This document shows positions 7,635 through 16,201 of a DNA stretch of 64,000 nt, one piece after another. How positions within the stretch are numbered: the first letter of the stretch is position 1; the number at the start of each line of letters is the position of its first letter. A model generated the notes under the pieces. The model ran no database searches. It worked only from the letters and a program-made list of their open reading frames with translations, and was not told the DNA's origin. The stretch is from Chryseobacterium gambrini. Lineage in GTDB: Bacteria; Bacteroidota; Bacteroidia; Flavobacteriales; Weeksellaceae. The DNA is taken from contig NZ_FTOV01000002.1 in NCBI RefSeq assembly GCF_900156825.1, positions 434,001-498,000 of the forward strand. The letters run 5' to 3'. The position numbers and the translations under genes were made by a program.

Positions 7635-10079
7635 TTAAACAGAACGGAGAATATCTGCGAAAACACCACTTGCTGTAACTTCTGCACCGGCTCCAGCTCC
7701 TTTTACAACAAGAGGCTGTTCATAATATCTCAGCGTTTTGAAAATTACGATATTATCTTTTCCATACAGATGAAAAAGATCGCTTTCCGGAGCAATATGT
7801 TTCAGTCCTACTTTTGCTTTTCCCTCTTTAAATTCAGCAACATATTTTAAAATTTTGCCTTTATTTTTTGCTTCCTCCAAAAGATTCCTGAAATGATCTT
7901 CATACTTGGAAAGTGCATCATAAAAGTCGTTTACGCTTCCTTTCATACATTCTGCAGGAAGAAAACTTTCATTTTCAATACTGTTAAATTCAATGGAATA
8001 ACCGGCTTCTCTGGCAAGAATCAGAATTTTTCTGGCAACATCAGTTCCCGCCAAATCGAGTCGGGGATCGGGTTCTGTATAACCTTCTTTTTGAGCCTGA
8101 GCCACAATTTCAGAAAATTTCCTGCTTCCGTCGTAATTGTTGAACACAAAATTTAAAGTCCCGCTGAGAACCGCCTGAATCGAAGTAATTTTATCGCCGC
8201 TTCGGATAAGATCATTGATTGTTCCGATAATCGGCAATCCTGCTCCCACATTGGTTTCAAATAGAAATTGACAACTGTGGTTTCTGGCTGTATTTTTTAA
8301 ATTTTTATAATTTTCAAAATCAGAAGAAGCGGCAATCTTATTACAAGCAACAATATTTACACTTTTCTTCAGAAGTTGCTCATAGATATTCGGAACTTCG
8401 GAACTCGCGGTAACATCTACAAAAACAGAGTTTCTTAGATTTCTTGAAATAATTTCCTGCGCAAATTTTTCAGCAGAAGCTTCCTGACCATTTTGATCGA
8501 AGTTGGTAAATTCATTTTCTGAAATCCCTTTGTCTGAGAAAATCATCTTACGGCTGTTGGACAGTCCTGCAATTCTTAAATTAACTGAAAGGTGTTCTTT
8601 AAGATAGTCGTTCTGGCTATAGATCTGCTGAATTAACTTCATTCCCACATTTCCTGTTCCGCAGATGTAGAGATGTACCTGTTTAATTTCGGACTCAAAA
8701 AATTCTTCATGTAAAACATTAACCGCTTTTGTAATATCTTTTTCTGAAATAACAATACTGATATTTTTTTCTGATGATCCCTGAGCAATTGCTCTGATAT
8801 TGATGCCGTTATTTCCCAGACAACCGAACATTTTGGCACTCACACCGCTTCTGCTTTTCATGTTTTCTCCCACCAAAGCAACAATCGCAAGATCTGTTTC
8901 AATTTTTACCGGATCAATTCTTTTGAGCTTTAAATCATCTTCAAAAGCAGAATCAATGGTACTTTTTGCATTGAAAATATCTTTTTCGCTGATCGCAATT
9001 GTGATAGAGTGTTCTGAAGAACTTTGAGTAATTAAAATGACATTAATCTTTTCCTGACTCAGGCATTGAAATAGTTTTGCGGAAACTCCGGGAATGCCTA
9101 TCATCCCGCTTCCTTCTACAGTAAGCAGAGCAATGTGGCTCATATTGGATACACCGACAGCAATTTGTTCATTTTCTAGATGAGATTTTTTTACATGATG
9201 AGAAATTAGTGTTCCCTGAGCTTCCGGATCGAAAGTATTTTTAATTCTCAGGTTGATATTTTTCACCATTACCGGCTGAATGGTGGGAGGATACAGAACT
9301 TTTGCCCCAAAATGAGAAAGTTCCATTGCTTCGGAGTATGAAATTTCAGCAATAGGTTTCGCATGGGAAACCAATCGCGGATCTGAAGTCATCATTCCGC
9401 TTACATCGGTCCAGATTTGAAGTTCATCTGCATGGATTATAGAGGCGATGATTGATGCCGTATAATCTGAACCGCCTCTGCCTAATGTTGTGGCATTTTC
9501 TTTTGCATCTTTAGCAATGAATCCGGGAGTGATAATGATCTGATTTTTATTTTCATTCAGAAATTGGCTGAGATTATCTTCTGTAACTTCAAAATTTACT
9601 TTTGCATTGGTGAAATTGCTGTCTGTAACGATGTGAGAATCCATCCATAATGCATCCAAACCATTTGATTTCAGTCTTGCTGTGATAATATTTGAAGAAA
9701 GAAATTCGCCGTACGATGTAATTTTATCTTTGATTCTGTCTGTAAACTCTTTTAGGATAAAAATGCTGTTGCAGATGTCCTCAATATCATTAAAATGCTT
9801 TTTCACGAAACTGAGCCATGAACTCTGTTCTGCAAAAGGAATAAGATCTTTAACAAGGTCTAAATGTTTTTCTTCAAGATTTTTAAGGATGTGAATATAA
9901 TTTTCATTGTTGTGAGAAGCGGCTTCTGCAACTTTTATCAATTGATCTGTAACCCCTTGAAGTGCTGAAACGACAACGATAATTCTGTTGTTCTGAGATT
10001 CTTTTTTAATAATGTTTTCTACCAACATTATATTTTGTGAATGGGCAACCGAAGTGCCCCCGAATTTTAAAACTTTCAT
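7635..10079 (-). CDS. thrA: Bifunctional aspartate kinase/homoserine dehydrogenase I
   Basis: This 814-residue fusion catalyses the first and third steps from aspartate to homoserine. The N-terminal aspartokinase domain opens with KFGGTSVAHSQN and has TLGRGGSDYTA near residue 200. Two ACT-type regulatory segments follow (about 310-460, e.g. 'GIPGVSAKLFQCLS' and 'SGVSAKMFGCLGN'). The homoserine dehydrogenase domain starts at HLYICGTGNVGMKL (about 470) and contains TNVGAGLPIIGT and the GYTEPDPRLDLAGTDVARK signature. The ACT segments imply feedback inhibition, as in ThrA homologues. The gene heads the operon and lies 88 bp after a Thr/Ile-rich leader peptide. Confidence 0.97.
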   Translation of the reverse strand: MKVLKFGGTSVAHSQNIMLVENIIKKESQNNRIIVVVSALQGVTDQLIKVAEAASHNNENYIHILKNLEEKHLDLVKDLIPFAEQSSWLSFVKKHFNDIEDICNSIFILKEFTDRIKDKITSYGEFLSSNIITARLKSNGLDALWMDSHIVTDSNFTNAKVNFEVTEDNLSQFLNENKNQIIITPGFIAKDAKENATTLGRGGSDYTASIIASIIHADELQIWTDVSGMMTSDPRLVSHAKPIAEISYSEAMELSHFGAKVLYPPTIQPVMVKNINLRIKNTFDPEAQGTLISHHVKKSHLENEQIAVGVSNMSHIALLTVEGSGMIGIPGVSAKLFQCLSQEKINVILITQSSSEHSITIAISEKDIFNAKSTIDSAFEDDLKLKRIDPVKIETDLAIVALVGENMKSRSGVSAKMFGCLGNNGINIRAIAQGSSEKNISIVISEKDITKAVNVLHEEFFESEIKQVHLYICGTGNVGMKLIQQIYSQNDYLKEHLSVNLRIAGLSNSRKMIFSDKGISENEFTNFDQNGQEASAEKFAQEIISRNLRNSVFVDVTASSEVPNIYEQLLKKSVNIVACNKIAASSDFENYKNLKNTARNHSCQFLFETNVGAGLPIIGTINDLIRSGDKITSIQAVLSGTLNFVFNNYDGSRKFSEIVAQAQKEGYTEPDPRLDLAGTDVARKILILAREAGYSIEFNSIENESFLPAECMKGSVNDFYDALSKYEDHFRNLLEEAKNKGKILKYVAEFKEGKAKVGLKHIAPESDLFHLYGKDNIVIFKTLRYYEQPLVVKGAGAGAEVTASGVFADILRSV

Positions 10080-10111
10080 TATTTGTTTTTTAATTATAGA
10101 AAATTGAATTT

Positions 10112-10176
10112 TACTCTTTAGGAAAAAGAGTACGTAGGCTTATAATGATATGTGAAAATACACCCCGTTATGGGGT
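10112..10176 (-). promoter_or_regulatory. Putative attenuator hairpins between leader peptide and thrA
   Basis: On the minus strand, a 5-bp hairpin (10162-10176, ACCCC/GGGGT) overlaps the last Thr, Pro and stop codons of the leader peptide. A second hairpin (10112-10132, TACTCTTT/AAAGAGTA) precedes thrA. The 3' arm of the first hairpin can alternatively pair with CACTCCG inside the leader (10234-10240), giving a possible switch. The U tract after either hairpin is weak, so the exact terminator is uncertain. Confidence 0.5.
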
Positions 10177-10272
10177 AGTTGTAGTTGTTGTAGCAATAAC
10201 AGAAACAAAAGATACATCCGAAATAGAGAAAATCGGAGTGGAAATATCTGATATGTTTATTAAAAAATTCAT
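10168..10272 (-). CDS. thrL: Threonine operon leader peptide (34 aa)
   Basis: A 34-codon frame starting MNFLINIS and ending SVIATTTTTTP lies 88 bp upstream of thrA. It has seven Thr codons (six consecutive near the end) plus seven Ile codons, the two amino acids that regulate thr operons by ribosome stalling. Its stop is embedded in a hairpin. A perfect -7 box TACATTTG lies only ~11 bp upstream of the ATG. The frame stays open further upstream to 10374, but that longer version would start before this promoter. The leader role is inferred from composition and position. Confidence 0.75.
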   Translation of the reverse strand: MNFLINISDISTPIFSISDVSFVSVIATTTTTTP

Positions 10273-10283
10273 TGCTGTATGAA

Positions 10284-10291
10284 CAAATGTA
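10284..10291 (-). promoter_or_regulatory. -7 promoter element of the thr operon
   Basis: TACATTTG on the minus strand matches the Bacteroidota consensus TAnnTTTG. The predicted transcript start (about 10278) is a few bases before the leader ATG. No good -33 TTG is seen at the right distance. Confidence 0.6.
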
Positions 10292-10372
10292 CAAATTTTT
10301 TTTAAATCTGAAATTAAATAAGCTTTTATTTTGAATTTAATATAAACAATGCTTATCAATATTATGACGAAC

Positions 10373-10401
10373 AAAAAAGCACTGCCAAAAACAGTGCTTT
10401 T
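10373..10401 (-). terminator. Intrinsic terminator of nadA
   Basis: Perfect 10-bp stem AAAAGCACTG/CAGTGCTTTT (10375-10384, 10392-10401) with a U tract on the minus strand, right after the nadA stop. It separates nadA from the thr leader. Confidence 0.85.
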
Positions 10402-10403
10402 AT

Positions 10404-11423
10404 TTATTTTATGCTTTTTGAAAGATCAAGCATCGCTTCAATAGGTTTCAGCGCTCTTAATCTTAAATCTTCGTCGATGATAATTTCAGGAAGCTCATAT
10501 TTCATACATAAATATAATTTTTCCATGGTATTACGCTTCATGTAGAAACATTCCGAGCAGTTACAGCTTTCATCAAAAACCAGAGCAGGAATTAATTCTT
10601 TATGAGGAGCGCGTTTTTTCATTTCGTGAAGAATTCCTTCTTCTGTAGCGATGATGAATTTCTGACAGTCGTCTTTTTCAACATAATTCAACAGGGCAGA
10701 AGTGGAACCTATAAAATGAGCCAGCTTTAAAACAGCTTCTTCGCTTTCAGGGTGTGCAATTAATTTTGCATCAGGATTCTCAGCCAGTTGCTTCGCAATT
10801 CTTTCCATAGAAAAAGCTTCATGTACAATGCAGCTTCCGTCCCAAAGGATCATATCGCGTCCTGTTTTCTGAGATAAATATCTTCCTAAGTTTTTATCCG
10901 GTGCGAAAATTATCGGTCGGTCTTTCGGTAAAGCTTCAATTACTGTTTCAGCGTTTGAACTGGTAACAATAATATCACTTTCAGCTTTCGTTTCTGCGTT
11001 ACAGTTGATGTAGGTTGCCACCAAAGCATTTGGATGCTGTTCGCGCATTTTTCTCAGACCTTCTCCTGAACATCCGTCTGCCAATGAACATCCAGCCATT
11101 GTATCAGGAAGAACCACTTTTTTAGTCGGGTTGAGGATTTTAGCCGCTTCCGCCATGAAATGAACTCCGCAGAAAACAATCATGTCCGCATCCGTATCTT
11201 TTGCCTGTCTTGCCAGTTGCAGAGAATCTCCCAGAAAATCTGCAATATCCTGAATGTCTCCGGGTTGGTAATAATGCGCCAGAATAACGGCGTTTTTTTC
11301 TTCTTTCAATTTAAGAATTGCCTGTACAAGCTCTTCTCCTTGAGGAATTGCTATATCTTTTATATCCAGAAATCCTCTTACAGGGATCGCAGATTTAGCT
11401 TTTTCTAATGTTTCGGTACTCAT
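10404..11423 (-). CDS. nadA: Quinolinate synthase A
   Basis: NadA condenses iminoaspartate with dihydroxyacetone phosphate to quinolinate in NAD synthesis and carries a 4Fe-4S cluster. The 339-residue protein shows LAHYYQPGDIQDIADFLGDS (about 48-67), the cluster cysteine in FCGVHFMAE (Cys85), PDTMAGCSLADGC in the middle, HPESEEAV, and the C-terminal CNCSECFYMK containing the last cluster ligand. nadB and nadC are not adjacent. The gene ends with its own terminator. Confidence 0.96.
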   Translation of the reverse strand: MSTETLEKAKSAIPVRGFLDIKDIAIPQGEELVQAILKLKEEKNAVILAHYYQPGDIQDIADFLGDSLQLARQAKDTDADMIVFCGVHFMAEAAKILNPTKKVVLPDTMAGCSLADGCSGEGLRKMREQHPNALVATYINCNAETKAESDIIVTSSNAETVIEALPKDRPIIFAPDKNLGRYLSQKTGRDMILWDGSCIVHEAFSMERIAKQLAENPDAKLIAHPESEEAVLKLAHFIGSTSALLNYVEKDDCQKFIIATEEGILHEMKKRAPHKELIPALVFDESCNCSECFYMKRNTMEKLYLCMKYELPEIIIDEDLRLRALKPIEAMLDLSKSIK

Positions 11424-11529
11424 ATCAACCTCAATGTTTTAGAATCAGAAATTAAAAAATAGGAATTAAAAATTAGAATTTTGACGTTGTATAATAAACC
11501 TCAAGCTTCCTGTTTCCATCATCCGGTCT

Positions 11530-12096
11530 TTAACTTCCAATAAAATTTTTTATTAAACTTTCTATTTCTTTTTTTGCTTCGCTCAGATCGCTGTTGATGA
11601 CGATTTTATCAAATTCCTTTGCGTAAGACATTTCTTCTTCTGCCTTTGCAACACGCGTTTTGATGGTTTCTGCATCATCTGTGTTCCTTGAGATCAATCT
11701 TCGTTCCAATTCTTCGATGGAAGGCGGTTCAATGAAAATTGACAAAGCCTGTTCTCCGAAATACTTCTTTAAGGAAATTCCGCCTTTTACATCAACATCA
11801 AAAATAACCACTTTCCCCTGATTCCAGATCTTTTCTACTTCAGATTTTAATGTTCCGTAATATTTGTCGGTATACACTTCTTCAAATTCTACAAAAGCAT
11901 CTTCCGCAATCTTCTGTCTGAATTCATCGGGCGTTAAAAAATGATAATCCACTGCATGAACTTCGCTGCCTCTCGGCTGTCTCGTTGTACACGAAATCGA
12001 AAACTGCAATTCATTGAAAACCTCCAGAGAATGCTTTACCAATGTTGTTTTTCCGCTTCCAGAAGGCGCTGAAAATATGATAACTTTATTATTCAA
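11530..12096 (-). CDS. gmk: Guanylate kinase
   Basis: Gmk phosphorylates GMP to GDP with ATP. The 188-residue length is usual. The P-loop APSGSGKTT (about residues 10-18), the GMP-binding SCTTRQPRGSEVHAVDYHF region, the FDVDVKGGISLKK segment and the lid SRNTDDAETIKTR are all present. It lies 100 bp downstream of the yicC-like gene, the common yicC-gmk order. The ~106 bp gap before nadA on the same strand holds a fragment of a TC-rich repeat. Confidence 0.96.
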   Translation of the reverse strand: MNNKVIIFSAPSGSGKTTLVKHSLEVFNELQFSISCTTRQPRGSEVHAVDYHFLTPDEFRQKIAEDAFVEFEEVYTDKYYGTLKSEVEKIWNQGKVVIFDVDVKGGISLKKYFGEQALSIFIEPPSIEELERRLISRNTDDAETIKTRVAKAEEEMSYAKEFDKIVINSDLSEAKKEIESLIKNFIGS

Positions 12097-12196
12097 AGTT
12101 TTTAGTTTATGGTTTAAAGTTAAAATCTATTATTCAAAATTATTATGCTTATCCAAAGTTTTTTTTACATTGAATTTTAAACATTAAACGTTGAAT

Positions 12197-13054
12197 TTAA
12201 AGCACATTTAACGTTTGTTCTTTAATCTTCTCTAAATCATCCTTCATCATCACCACAAGTTTCTGAATTTCCGAATGATTGGCTTTAGAGCCTAATGTAT
12301 TGATTTCACGACCAATTTCCTGAGAAATAAATCCAAGTTTCTTACCGTTGAAATCTTCATTGTCCATTACTTCTTTGTAATATTTCAGATGCTGGGAAAG
12401 TCTTACTTTTTCTTCTGAAATATCCAGTTTTTCTGTAAAATAAGCCATTTCCTGATAGAAACGCGTTTCATCTACATTCTCAAACTCTTTTAAAGTTTTC
12501 TGATAACGCTCCTTCACTGCCGAAATTCTTTCTTCTTCGAACGGAATAACTTCACCTAAGTATTTATCAATATTCTGAATATTTCTTTCAAGCTCTTCAT
12601 GTAAAATTTTACCTTCCGTTCTTCTGAATTCTTCAAAACGGTCAACCGCAGCATTCACAATTTTTGCCAAAGCTTCCCATTCGCCTTCGGATAATTCGTC
12701 CGGTCTTGAAGTTATCGCATCAGGAAGCCTCACTGCCATTTTCAGATATTCGAAATCGGGTCCGTCTGAAGCGATGTTTTTCAGCTCCTTCATGTAAGAA
12801 TCAATTAAACTTTTATTGATTTTCACATCGTTGGACTCCTCAAGATTTTCTATATTGATGTAGCAGTCTACTTTTCCACGGATTATTCTGTCGTTAAGAA
12901 TTTTTCTTACCTCAAATTCCTTTTCTTTATATCTCAAAGGAATTTTGATATTTAAATCGAAGCTCTTGCTGTTCAGGGATTTAATATCGATGGTAATTTT
13001 TTTACCTTCAAAAACGTCTTCGGCTCTACCAAAGCCGGTCATTGATAAAATCAT
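12197..13054 (-). CDS. YicC family endoribonuclease-like protein
   Basis: The 285-residue protein begins MILSMTGFGRAE, the YicC N-terminal signature, and ends in the DUF1732 section GKKLGFISQEIGREINTLGSKANHSEIQ. E. coli YicC is a ribonuclease implicated in small-RNA turnover; the same activity here is inferred from homology. Central coiled-coil-like segments occupy residues 140-230. It precedes gmk on the same strand, a conserved neighbourhood. Confidence 0.92.
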   Translation of the reverse strand: MILSMTGFGRAEDVFEGKKITIDIKSLNSKSFDLNIKIPLRYKEKEFEVRKILNDRIIRGKVDCYINIENLEESNDVKINKSLIDSYMKELKNIASDGPDFEYLKMAVRLPDAITSRPDELSEGEWEALAKIVNAAVDRFEEFRRTEGKILHEELERNIQNIDKYLGEVIPFEEERISAVKERYQKTLKEFENVDETRFYQEMAYFTEKLDISEEKVRLSQHLKYYKEVMDNEDFNGKKLGFISQEIGREINTLGSKANHSEIQKLVVMMKDDLEKIKEQTLNVL

Positions 13055-13113
13055 AGTTTTTTATTGTCCTACAAAGATAAACATTTAAGTCTATAGTTTT
13101 GCTAGTGTTGAAA

Positions 13114-13205
13114 GCTGGAAGAGGGAAGAAGGAAGCGGGAAGATTGTTGTGTATATTATTGAATAACTATTTTAACTTTCATCTTCGTTCTTCCAATCTT
13201 CCAGC
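13114..13205. repeat. GA/TC-rich imperfect palindromic intergenic repeat
   Basis: The ends GCTGGAAGA (13114-13122) and TCTTCCAGC (13197-13205) are perfect inverted repeats, with a run of GGAAG-type words on the left matched by CTTCC words on the right. Related sequence occurs at 21826-21964, and fragments near 11500-11525 and 43288-43305. Confidence 0.55.
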
Positions 13206-13239
13206 CAATTAAATAAACTCATTTTCGTAAATTAGCGCG

Positions 13240-14160
13240 GTGAAAAAGAAAAAATTAATTTCTGTTGTAGGACCCACCGGAATTGGTAAAACAAGACTGG
13301 CAATTGATCTGGCAAAACATTTTAGCACAGAGATTGTTTCGTGTGACTCAAGACAGTTTTTCAGGGAAATGAAAATCGGAACAGCTTCACCGTCTGCTGA
13401 AGAACTTGCCGAAGCACCTCATCATTTTATCGGAAACCTTTCGGTGGAAGAATATTATTCGATCGGGCAATATGAGGAAGATGCTTTAAAAAAGCTCAAT
13501 GAACTTTTTGAAAAATATGAAACCGTTATTTTGGTGGGCGGAAGCATGATGTATGAAAAAGCGGTGATTGAAGGGTTGAATGATTTGCCTGAAGCGGATG
13601 AAAACAATCAGAAAAAATTGCAGGAAATTTTCGAAAAAGAAGGAATCGAAAAACTTCAGGAAATCCTGAAAGAACTCGATCCCGAATATTTTGCGGTAGT
13701 CGATTTTCACAATCACAGAAGACTTTTACGAGCCATTGATGTGATTTGGCAGACAAATAAAAAATATTCTGAACAAATTGCTGTTTCGCAGGATTCCAGA
13801 GATTTTAAAACCATCCGTATCGGAATTGAAGCACCGAGAGAAGACTTGTACGACCGGATTAACAGGAGAGTGGATATCATGATGGAAAAAGGCTTGCTGG
13901 AAGAAGCAAAAAGCTTGAAGAAATTTAAACATCTTACCGCTTTGAATACGGTTGGCTATTCAGAATTATTTAAATATTTTGATGGAGAATGGGATCTGGA
14001 TTTTGCGGTTTCCGAAATTAAAAAAAACAGCCGGAGATACGCAAAACGACAATTGACTTGGTATCGGAAAGCGAATGATATTCATTATCTGCAACTGGGA
14101 TATTCGCAGGAGGATTTTGATGGTTTGATTGGGTATATTAATGAGGAATTTCAAAAATAA
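13240..14160 (+). CDS. miaA: tRNA dimethylallyltransferase
   Basis: MiaA adds an isopentenyl group from DMAPP to A37 of tRNAs that read UNN codons. The 306-residue protein has the P-loop VVGPTGIGKT (about 9-18), the SCDSRQFFREMKIGTA tRNA/DMAPP motif, VGGSMMYEKAVIEGL, and the C-terminal SRRYAKRQLTWYRK motif. The start is GTG: the next in-frame ATG lies beyond the P-loop. A near-consensus box TAAATTAG ends ~4 bp before the GTG, which suggests a very short or absent 5' leader. It is divergent from yicC. Confidence 0.95.
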   Translation: MKKKKLISVVGPTGIGKTRLAIDLAKHFSTEIVSCDSRQFFREMKIGTASPSAEELAEAPHHFIGNLSVEEYYSIGQYEEDALKKLNELFEKYETVILVGGSMMYEKAVIEGLNDLPEADENNQKKLQEIFEKEGIEKLQEILKELDPEYFAVVDFHNHRRLLRAIDVIWQTNKKYSEQIAVSQDSRDFKTIRIGIEAPREDLYDRINRRVDIMMEKGLLEEAKSLKKFKHLTALNTVGYSELFKYFDGEWDLDFAVSEIKKNSRRYAKRQLTWYRKANDIHYLQLGYSQEDFDGLIGYINEEFQK

Positions 14161-14166
14161 ATCTTT

Positions 14167-14298
14167 TTGAACGATTAAGATTTTAATTAAGAGGTGAAGA
14201 ATATTAAGGTGAGCTTCGCTTTTAGTATATTATGTTTATTAAATCTATTTGATTTTTCTTAATTAAACTTAACTCCTTAAATGTTCTTAATGGTTCAA
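14167..14298. repeat. 132-bp palindromic MITE-like element, copy 1
   Basis: Bounded by TTGAAC...GTTCAA with inverted ends (TTGAACgATTAAGA/TCTTAATGGTTCAA). It aligns over its whole length, in the opposite orientation, with 16032-16163, including GAGCTTCGCTTTTAG in the centre. No coding capacity. Confidence 0.8.
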
Positions 14299-14310
14299 AA
14301 TTTTCGCAGA

Positions 14311-14413
14311 TTGTCATTCTGACGAAGGAAGAATCTCTACGAAGATATTATAGATTCTTCACTCCATTTCTGAACTACGTTCGTAGATTTTTAGTCTATG
14401 TCCAGAATGACAA
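14311..14413. repeat. 103-bp inverted-repeat element (TTGTCATTCTG ends)
   Basis: Perfect 11-bp terminal inverted repeats TTGTCATTCTG (14311-14321) and CAGAATGACAA (14403-14413), with internal partial pairing (AGAATCT/AGATTCTT and CTACGT/TCGTAG). Sequences of this type recur in intergenic regions of Chryseobacterium as far as I recall; only one copy is in this window. Confidence 0.6.
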
Positions 14414-14441
14414 CGCGAGCGGTTAAAAAATTTAATTTAAA

Positions 14442-14470
14442 CAAAAAAATGCAGCCCCTAAAGACTGCAT
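14442..14470 (-). terminator. Intrinsic terminator of the efflux gene cluster
   Basis: Stem ATGCAG/CTGCAT (14449-14454, 14465-14470) followed by a U run on the minus strand, 26 bp after the outer-membrane factor gene. Confidence 0.7.
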
Positions 14471-14495
14471 CCCATAACAATATAATTTTAATTTA

Positions 14496-15908
14496 CTACT
14501 TCCAACCGCCTCCTAAAGCCCGGTATAAATCTACAATACTGCTTAATCTCTGCCTTTTTACAGACGCCAGATTAAGTTCGGCCTGCAGCGAATTTCCCTG
14601 AGCTGTTATCACTTCTAAATAATTTGCCATTCCGCCTTTGTACAGCATTTCGGCACTTTTGATTCCGTTTTTTAAAGTTGCCACCTGTTCCGTTGCTTTT
14701 TCTTCCTGAACTTTTAAACTTTCATTGGAAACCAAAGCATCAGAAACTTCTCCCACTGCATTTAAAACCGACTGACGGAACGCCAATACGTTTTTCTCTC
14801 TCTGAATTTTAGCCACATTTAAATCTGTTTTCAATTGTCTTTTCTGGAAAATCGGCTGAGTCAGACCTCCCAAAACAGACCCGAACAATGAAGCCGGAAT
14901 CTGAAACCAGTTATCAATTTTAAATGAATTGACACCGCCATTTGCCGTAATTTTTAAGGAAGGGTACATGTTTGCCTGCGCAATTCCCACCATAGAATTG
15001 GATTCCAGCAAAACCAATTCCTGCTGACGGACATCAGGACGACGGCTTACCATTGCTGCAGGAAGTCCTGCCGAAATATCCTGTGGTAAAGAAGTATCAG
15101 ACATTTCAATTGTTCTGTCGATTTTATTTGGATTTTCACCCACCAGAATACTCAATGCATTTTCCTGAATCGCAATGTTTTGCTCCAGTTGCGTAATCAA
15201 TAATTCAGTTGATTGTTTCTGAGCGGTTGCTTGCTGAACGCCTAAAGAAGTGGTGTCACCGCTTTGCCATAATTTTTCTGTAAGAGAAAGCGTACGGTTG
15301 CTGAGTTCCAGATTAGATTGGGCAATCTGCAATTGTTTATCCAGCATCAGCAGATTGTAATACCCTTGAGCAATGGCTGCAACAACCTGCGTCTGAATTG
15401 CTTTTGTTGCTTCATAAGTCTGCAGATACTGCATTTTAGAAACTTCCTGCTGATTTTTAATTTTCCCCCAAATATCAGCTTCCCATGAAAGGTTGAATGC
15501 TGCATTGTAATCTTCAACATAGCTTTTTCCTAAAAACAAGTTCAAACTTTGTCCGTTCATGCTGTTTTTGGAAGGCTTGGAAATCTGTGCGGAAACTCCG
15601 AAACCAACATCAGGATATTGAAGATACTTTGCCTGTTTCAGTTTTTCCTGTGATGAAGCAACCTGCTTCAAAGCAATCTGTAAATCGTAATTGTTTTTAA
15701 TTCCTTTTTCGATTAAGTTTTGCAGCATCGGATCGCTGAAAAATTGTTTCCATTCCAGGTTTGCCACACTTGCGGTATCTGCTGTTGCTGTATATTTAAA
15801 GGTTTCGGGAAGCTCCAGTTCAGGCTCCTTGTATGCCAGTTTCGACACACAGGAGACTGAAACCAAAGCCAGTCCAAAAGTGATGATGATATTTTTTATT
15901 CTTTTCAT
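14496..15908 (-). CDS. RND efflux outer-membrane factor (TolC/NodT-type lipoprotein)
   Basis: This 470-residue protein is the outer-membrane exit duct of the efflux system. The N-terminus MKRIKNIIITFGLALVSVSC is a lipoprotein signal (VSC lipobox). Two outer-membrane-efflux-protein repeats follow, with the family motifs NYDLQIALKQV, NLSWEADIWGKIKNQ and RRPDVRQQELVLLESN, the hallmark of NodT-type factors. It is the last gene of the tetR-adaptor-pump-duct set. A 132-bp palindromic repeat sits between it and the pump gene, and another after it. Confidence 0.94.
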   Translation of the reverse strand: MKRIKNIIITFGLALVSVSCVSKLAYKEPELELPETFKYTATADTASVANLEWKQFFSDPMLQNLIEKGIKNNYDLQIALKQVASSQEKLKQAKYLQYPDVGFGVSAQISKPSKNSMNGQSLNLFLGKSYVEDYNAAFNLSWEADIWGKIKNQQEVSKMQYLQTYEATKAIQTQVVAAIAQGYYNLLMLDKQLQIAQSNLELSNRTLSLTEKLWQSGDTTSLGVQQATAQKQSTELLITQLEQNIAIQENALSILVGENPNKIDRTIEMSDTSLPQDISAGLPAAMVSRRPDVRQQELVLLESNSMVGIAQANMYPSLKITANGGVNSFKIDNWFQIPASLFGSVLGGLTQPIFQKRQLKTDLNVAKIQREKNVLAFRQSVLNAVGEVSDALVSNESLKVQEEKATEQVATLKNGIKSAEMLYKGGMANYLEVITAQGNSLQAELNLASVKRQRLSSIVDLYRALGGGWK

Positions 15909-16031
15909 AAAGGTTTAAATTTTTAATGGATTACAAAACTTTGAGAAATTGTTTCCAAGCAGTCTTTAGTAGGAGAAAATACTTTGCTTTTTATGATTTT
16001 AGTTTGAATAGTTTCTTCTCTATTTTTTTAT

Positions 16032-16163
16032 TTGAACCATTAAGAAGCATTTAAGTAGTTAAGATTAATTAAGAAAAATCAAATAGATTTTTTAATAAAT
16101 ATTCTGCTAAAGCGCAGCTCACTTAATATTCTAAACTCCTTAATCAAAATCTTAATGGTTCAA
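16032..16163. repeat. 132-bp palindromic MITE-like element, copy 2 (inverted relative to copy 1)
   Basis: The ends TTGAACCATTAAGA and TCTTAATGGTTCAA are perfect inverted repeats. The reverse complement aligns with 14167-14298 along the whole 132 bp with scattered mismatches. It lies in the gap between the pump and the outer-membrane factor. Confidence 0.8.
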
Positions 16164-16201
16164 ATTATATTTAAATTCTCAAAGTTTTGTCAATCATTAT
16201 A

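Noticed and set aside
10168..10374. A 68-codon frame covering the thr leader from 10374
   Set aside because: The -7 box at 10284-10291 lies inside it, so the transcript starts after its first codons; the 34-codon version starting at 10272 fits better.
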